Source: Winogradskyella sp.
Lineage (GTDB): Bacteria > Bacteroidota > Bacteroidia > Flavobacteriales > Flavobacteriaceae
Length of the DNA stretch: 64,000 nt
NCBI RefSeq assembly: GCF_013213835.1
Contig: NZ_JABSSU010000008.1
Location: 124,001-188,000, forward strand
Direction of reading: 5' to 3'
Positions 60,778 to 64,000 of the stretch are shown in pieces. A program made the translations under genes and the position numbers. The notes below the pieces were generated by a model. The model was not told where the DNA came from, did not search any database, and saw nothing but the letters and a program-made list of their open reading frames with translations. How positions within the stretch are numbered: position 1 is the stretch's first letter; each line of letters starts with the position of its first letter.

Positions 60778-63138
60778 TTAGTTGAGGCTGTATACAATAA
60801 CTGTCTTATTATCAGCAAGAGTGATGAGTTCGAGACTTCTGTTATTGTCTAGTTTTTGTAATTCTGCACTCGAAGATCCAAATATTGGAAAATTTGGGAT
60901 TTTTTGTGCTTGACTGTCAAATAAATACACCTTTTTGGTTTGAAGATCTGATGTAGTGATATATATTTTATCATTTAAGTAAAAAATTCTTGGTTTTGTG
61001 TAATCACCGTAATCTAAATTGATACTTCTAGATTTAATATTGAGCGTGTTTTCATCTAAGCTAACTAGAGTTTTACTTGTGGACGTTATATCGTGGTTTT
61101 CTCTGAGATTTAGGTTTTTTCTTGTAATTGTACCTTTAGTATTTACTTGAATTAATTCGCCAAGTGTATTTGTTGTTGTAAACAGGTTTTTATAAAGAAA
61201 AATTTCATTGCCTGAAAATTGAATTTTCTCGTTAACAGCTACTCTAATTCTACCTTGTCTGTTCAGTATTTTTAATTTTTTTTCTGTTGTAAAAACGATA
61301 TAGTCTTTACTTCCTATTCTGAAATGTTTAGGTTGGGATGTAATATTAGAATCTTGCTTGTAACCAAAACCATTAACAGCCTTTCCCTTTGCGTCATACA
61401 TAAGTAAGTTTTTACCTTGTGCGACAAGTAGTCGATAGGTTTTAGTTTTATCATAATCAAATACAGACAACGGTTGAGTGATTTCATCCTTAAATTTCAT
61501 TGGGAACTTGCCAACATCGTTGCCATTTCTGTCTAATACGTAAACTTCATAATCTGTTGCAAATACTAGTTGCAACCTACCATTTTTATAAGTATCAATT
61601 TGCTCTACTTTACCTAGTATTTTTCCTTGTAATTGTTTTTTCCATAAAGTGTTACCTGAGTTAGAAATGAGATAAAGCACATTATTTACATCTTGAACTA
61701 GGATATCGTGACCTTTTGTGACATGATTTTTTACTGTTTGAGGACCAGCAATAATTTCAGCATCTAATTCTGTACTAAATTTTTCTACTACAGAATTAGT
61801 TTTGACAGTTTGTTTTGATTTTTGAATTATTCCATTGATGTGTGCGTAATTATTCTCATAACTATACTGTACGATATTGGTATTGTATCCTTTAAAATCG
61901 GTATTCATTAAATCACTTAAGCTTTCATCGTTTTTATAAATAAAAATTGAAGACTCATCACTTAGAAGCGATGAATTGTTTTTGAAATCTGCTGTTTCAG
62001 CTAAGACATAGTTGTTTAACATGTCTGAAATAATTCTTTCTAGGGTATCTATAGCATTTGAGAATATGATGTAATCCTCATGTATGAAATAAAAATTAGC
62101 GTTTTCAAAACTAAAGAATGGTTGAAATCGATCCGTAAGAATATTCGTTTTACCTAATTCAAAAATATCAATATCTCGATGTGTTTTTTCGAATGTGCTA
62201 TTTTCTATGGATTCAATAACTAAATTGATGTCAAGAGCATGAGCCATTAAAGCGTTATCTACTAATGTAATTTCATTACAGTAGTTTAAGAAGGTTGGAG
62301 TGTTCTTGGTAGTAGTACGAAATAATTGGCTTCTGTTTTGCTCGAATACAGAATAATCATCAAACGTTAAACTCATGACATTTTTTGAACTTGCTGGAAT
62401 AACTTTTAAAGAAGAATTAGGTTGTGGGATAGTGTTTTTAAAACAATCCAATTTAAATTGAATAGAATCTAAGCTTGAAATAAGGCCGCTGTACCTCAAG
62501 CTGTTTTCTTCTAAAATTAAATCTATCATTGAGAATTTACCAAAATTTAAAGAGTCTTCTTGTTCAATAAAAAGTAAATCAGAATACGCATTATCATTTG
62601 ATTCAAATATTATTGATGCGACGGATTTATCACTCGTAGTTTGTGCTAGCTGATAGAGAGACTTATTGCAGTCCCTGTTATTAAGATTTTCAATCCAATT
62701 TATATTATTAGAGCCTACAAAAATATCACCGATAGTTTTATGATAGAACAGAATAGAATCAATTTCGGTTTGGGTAATATTACTCTTTTCAAAAGTGGAA
62801 GAGATGACATTTTTAAGAGTGTCTAAATGTAATAAAGTAGAATCGTATTTGGTAAGTAAAATGTAGTCTGATGAATTTGTATCAAAACCTACATCAACTT
62901 TGTTTGAAGTGTTTAAGTGTTTTAATAAGACATTAATCTTATCAAGATTATTATTGTTGATGTTTTTAAAGACATCATGATGTTCTGTACTGTTCAGAAA
63001 ATCATTTAATTCGTTAATTCTAATTAATGTATTGACCTCCTTTGGTAACAGTTGGTAGGGATTATGGTATTTATTATTGTTATTACTGCAAGCACATACT
63101 GTGATAAGTAAAAATAGGACTACACCAAATTTCTTCAT
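60778..63138 (-). CDS. Large lipoprotein with C-terminal beta-propeller
   Basis: Protein of 786 residues with the lipobox VCACSN near residue 17. Residues about 20-460 have no recognisable fold (repeated Asn/Asp/Ser, segments such as SKNVMSLTFDDYSVFEQNRSQLF). From about 470, blade-like repeats appear (DILVQDVNNVLYLISNSGNTLWKKQLQGKILG, QLVFATDYEVYVLDRNGNDVGKFPMKF, YIVFTTEKKLKILNRQGRIRV, and KVYLFDSQAQKIPNFPIFGSS), which look like a PQQ- or WD-type propeller. It lies next to rnhB, but no function follows from this. Confidence 0.77.
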   Translation of the reverse strand: MKKFGVVLFLLITVCACSNNNNKYHNPYQLLPKEVNTLIRINELNDFLNSTEHHDVFKNINNNNLDKINVLLKHLNTSNKVDVGFDTNSSDYILLTKYDSTLLHLDTLKNVISSTFEKSNITQTEIDSILFYHKTIGDIFVGSNNINWIENLNNRDCNKSLYQLAQTTSDKSVASIIFESNDNAYSDLLFIEQEDSLNFGKFSMIDLILEENSLRYSGLISSLDSIQFKLDCFKNTIPQPNSSLKVIPASSKNVMSLTFDDYSVFEQNRSQLFRTTTKNTPTFLNYCNEITLVDNALMAHALDINLVIESIENSTFEKTHRDIDIFELGKTNILTDRFQPFFSFENANFYFIHEDYIIFSNAIDTLERIISDMLNNYVLAETADFKNNSSLLSDESSIFIYKNDESLSDLMNTDFKGYNTNIVQYSYENNYAHINGIIQKSKQTVKTNSVVEKFSTELDAEIIAGPQTVKNHVTKGHDILVQDVNNVLYLISNSGNTLWKKQLQGKILGKVEQIDTYKNGRLQLVFATDYEVYVLDRNGNDVGKFPMKFKDEITQPLSVFDYDKTKTYRLLVAQGKNLLMYDAKGKAVNGFGYKQDSNITSQPKHFRIGSKDYIVFTTEKKLKILNRQGRIRVAVNEKIQFSGNEIFLYKNLFTTTNTLGELIQVNTKGTITRKNLNLRENHDITSTSKTLVSLDENTLNIKSRSINLDYGDYTKPRIFYLNDKIYITTSDLQTKKVYLFDSQAQKIPNFPIFGSSSAELQKLDNNRSLELITLADNKTVIVYSLN

Positions 63139-63157
63139 GGAAAAATTAAATATGATA

Positions 63158-63165
63158 CAAATATA
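63158..63165 (-). promoter_or_regulatory. -7 box (TATATTTG) before the 786-residue lipoprotein
   Basis: Exact TANNTTTG match in the 32-bp gap after rnhB, 19 bp before the start; suggests an own promoter. Confidence 0.5.
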
Positions 63166-63170
63166 AAAAG

Positions 63171-63773
63171 TTATAAATCCAATTTGTATTGCTCAGGTAA
63201 TAAACGAAAAGATTTACGGTGGTATTTTGTTATACCATATTTTTTGATTGCTGCTCTATGTTCCTGCGTGGGATAACCTTTGTTTTTTATCCAGTTGTAC
63301 ATCGGGAATTCTTCATGGATTTTATCCATGTAAGCATCTCGGTACGTTTTAGCTAAAATTGATGCGGCGGCAATACTCATAAATTTAGCATCACCTTTAA
63401 TAATGGTTTCGTAAGGGATGTTTTTAAAAGGTTTAAATTTATTGCCATCAACAATGATAAAATTAGGGCAAGTGTCTAGAGCGTCTATGGATTGATGCAT
63501 TGCTTTGATAGATGCATTAAGGATATTAATGTCATCAATTTCGTTCTCATGTACATGTTGAACAGCATAACAAATAGATTCCATTTCAATAATAGGTTGT
63601 AAAGTCTTTCTCTTCTTTTCAGTTAATTGCTTGGAATCATTTAATATGTCATTGTTATACTTATTTGGTAAGATAACTGCTGCTGCTGTAACAGGGCCTG
63701 CAAGACAACCTCTGCCAGCCTCGTCTGTACCACATTCGTATTCAAATATCGAAAACTGATTTTTTAAGCCCAA
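63171..63773 (-). CDS. rnhB: Ribonuclease HII
   Basis: Removes RNA from RNA-DNA hybrids and misincorporated ribonucleotides. The active site begins [25 protein letters not shown] near residue 13, with the first catalytic Asp-Glu. Other blocks are [27 protein letters not shown] with the third acid, and [24 protein letters not shown]. The 200 residues are typical. The start codon is TTG at 63773 ([13 protein letters not shown]), and no better ATG exists upstream. A -7 box (63790-63797) lies about 16 bp further up. Confidence 0.95.
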   Translation of the reverse strand: MGLKNQFSIFEYECGTDEAGRGCLAGPVTAAAVILPNKYNNDILNDSKQLTEKKRKTLQPIIEMESICYAVQHVHENEIDDINILNASIKAMHQSIDALDTCPNFIIVDGNKFKPFKNIPYETIIKGDAKFMSIAAASILAKTYRDAYMDKIHEEFPMYNWIKNKGYPTQEHRAAIKKYGITKYHRKSFRLLPEQYKLDL

Positions 63774-63789
63774 AATGTTAAATTTTGAA

Positions 63790-63797
63790 CAAATTTA
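63790..63797 (-). promoter_or_regulatory. -7 box (TAAATTTG) of rnhB
   Basis: Exact TANNTTTG match with a leader of about 10 bases to the TTG start. Confidence 0.55.
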
Positions 63798-63987
63798 AGC
63801 TTTTGACGCAACCAATTACAAACATCTACATCTTACTGTAGAGTTAAGGCTTGTAAACAAAGTAGAATTTAATCGTTAAGATTGCTAAAGAATTAGCGGT
63901 TTTCTTAACATATTTTTAGTATAAACACTTGTTTATTTAATATTTAATTAAGATGTTTGCATTTAGACTAACTCAAATAATTGTTTT

Positions 63988-64000
63988 ATGAAATTAAAGT
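63988..64000 (+). other. Possible 5' end of a gene cut by the window edge
   Basis: ATG at 63988 starts MKLK and the window stops. The 214 bp upstream are AT-rich without another frame. The family cannot be told. Confidence 0.3.

Overview
The window comes from a flavobacterium (Bacteroidota, Flavobacteriaceae), probably marine. The evidence is AT-rich DNA, two giant secreted proteins with type IX secretion (T9SS) C-terminal signals, the gliding genes gldB and gldC, TANNTTTG-type -7 promoter boxes, a fused E1 alpha/beta 2-oxo acid dehydrogenase, SO2930-type diheme lipoproteins and a zinc-ligand-free DnaG. I see no prophage, insertion sequence, CRISPR array, tRNA or rRNA.

Layout. 1-5.4 kb: a T9SS adhesin-like protein, a polyprenyl synthetase, then an ECF sigma factor, a probable anti-sigma protein and an outer-membrane barrel protein. 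5.5-11.1 kb: dnaG, an orphan NarL-type regulator, nadE, gldB-gldC and a secreted unknown protein. 11.4-29.4 kb: a phenylacetyl-CoA catabolic island. It starts with a DUF4230 gene and a TetR regulator, then paaE, paaA, paaB, paaC, paaD, paaG, paaH, paaI, paaJ, paaZ, a second crotonase and paaY, and ends with a lipoyl E2, a branched-chain aminotransferase and a fused E1. 29.4-34.3 kb: a SulP transporter, a DUF5522-hutU-DUF4136 operon and a small HEKIH protein. 34.3-41.3 kb: a second T9SS protein, a D-cysteine desulfhydrase-like enzyme, a LysM glucosaminidase, hemL and two Spy-like secreted proteins. 41.4-47.3 kb: a helical-repeat protein, a set of small membrane proteins including a degenerate CPBP protein, and two tandem alpha/beta hydrolases. 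47.3-58.5 kb: a zinc metalloprotease, two tandem diheme cytochromes, lysS, a thioredoxin-like protein, a DUF1573 protein, a membrane-tethered LuxR-type regulator, a Pmp3 protein, a lipoprotein and lipB. 58.5-64 kb: a Kir-type channel, a nucleoid-associated protein, a large propeller lipoprotein and rnhB.

How the genes work together. The paa island encodes the whole route from phenylacetyl-CoA through epoxidation, isomerisation, ring opening and beta-oxidation, but no phenylacetate-CoA ligase (paaK) is present in the window. The co-located aminotransferase and 2-oxo acid dehydrogenase could make phenylacetyl-CoA directly from phenylalanine via phenylpyruvate. An 18-bp palindrome (AACTAAC-N4-RTTAGTT) occurs before the TetR operon, before paaE and before the E2 gene, and the first two copies lie just downstream of a -7 box, which suggests one TetR regulon joining the two halves. 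The island also carries many small hairpin repeats between genes, and two copies of one repeat have been absorbed into the E2 coding sequence as linker. Several start codons were moved from the longest frame, and one gene of 54 codons (DUF5522) was added by reading the sequence.
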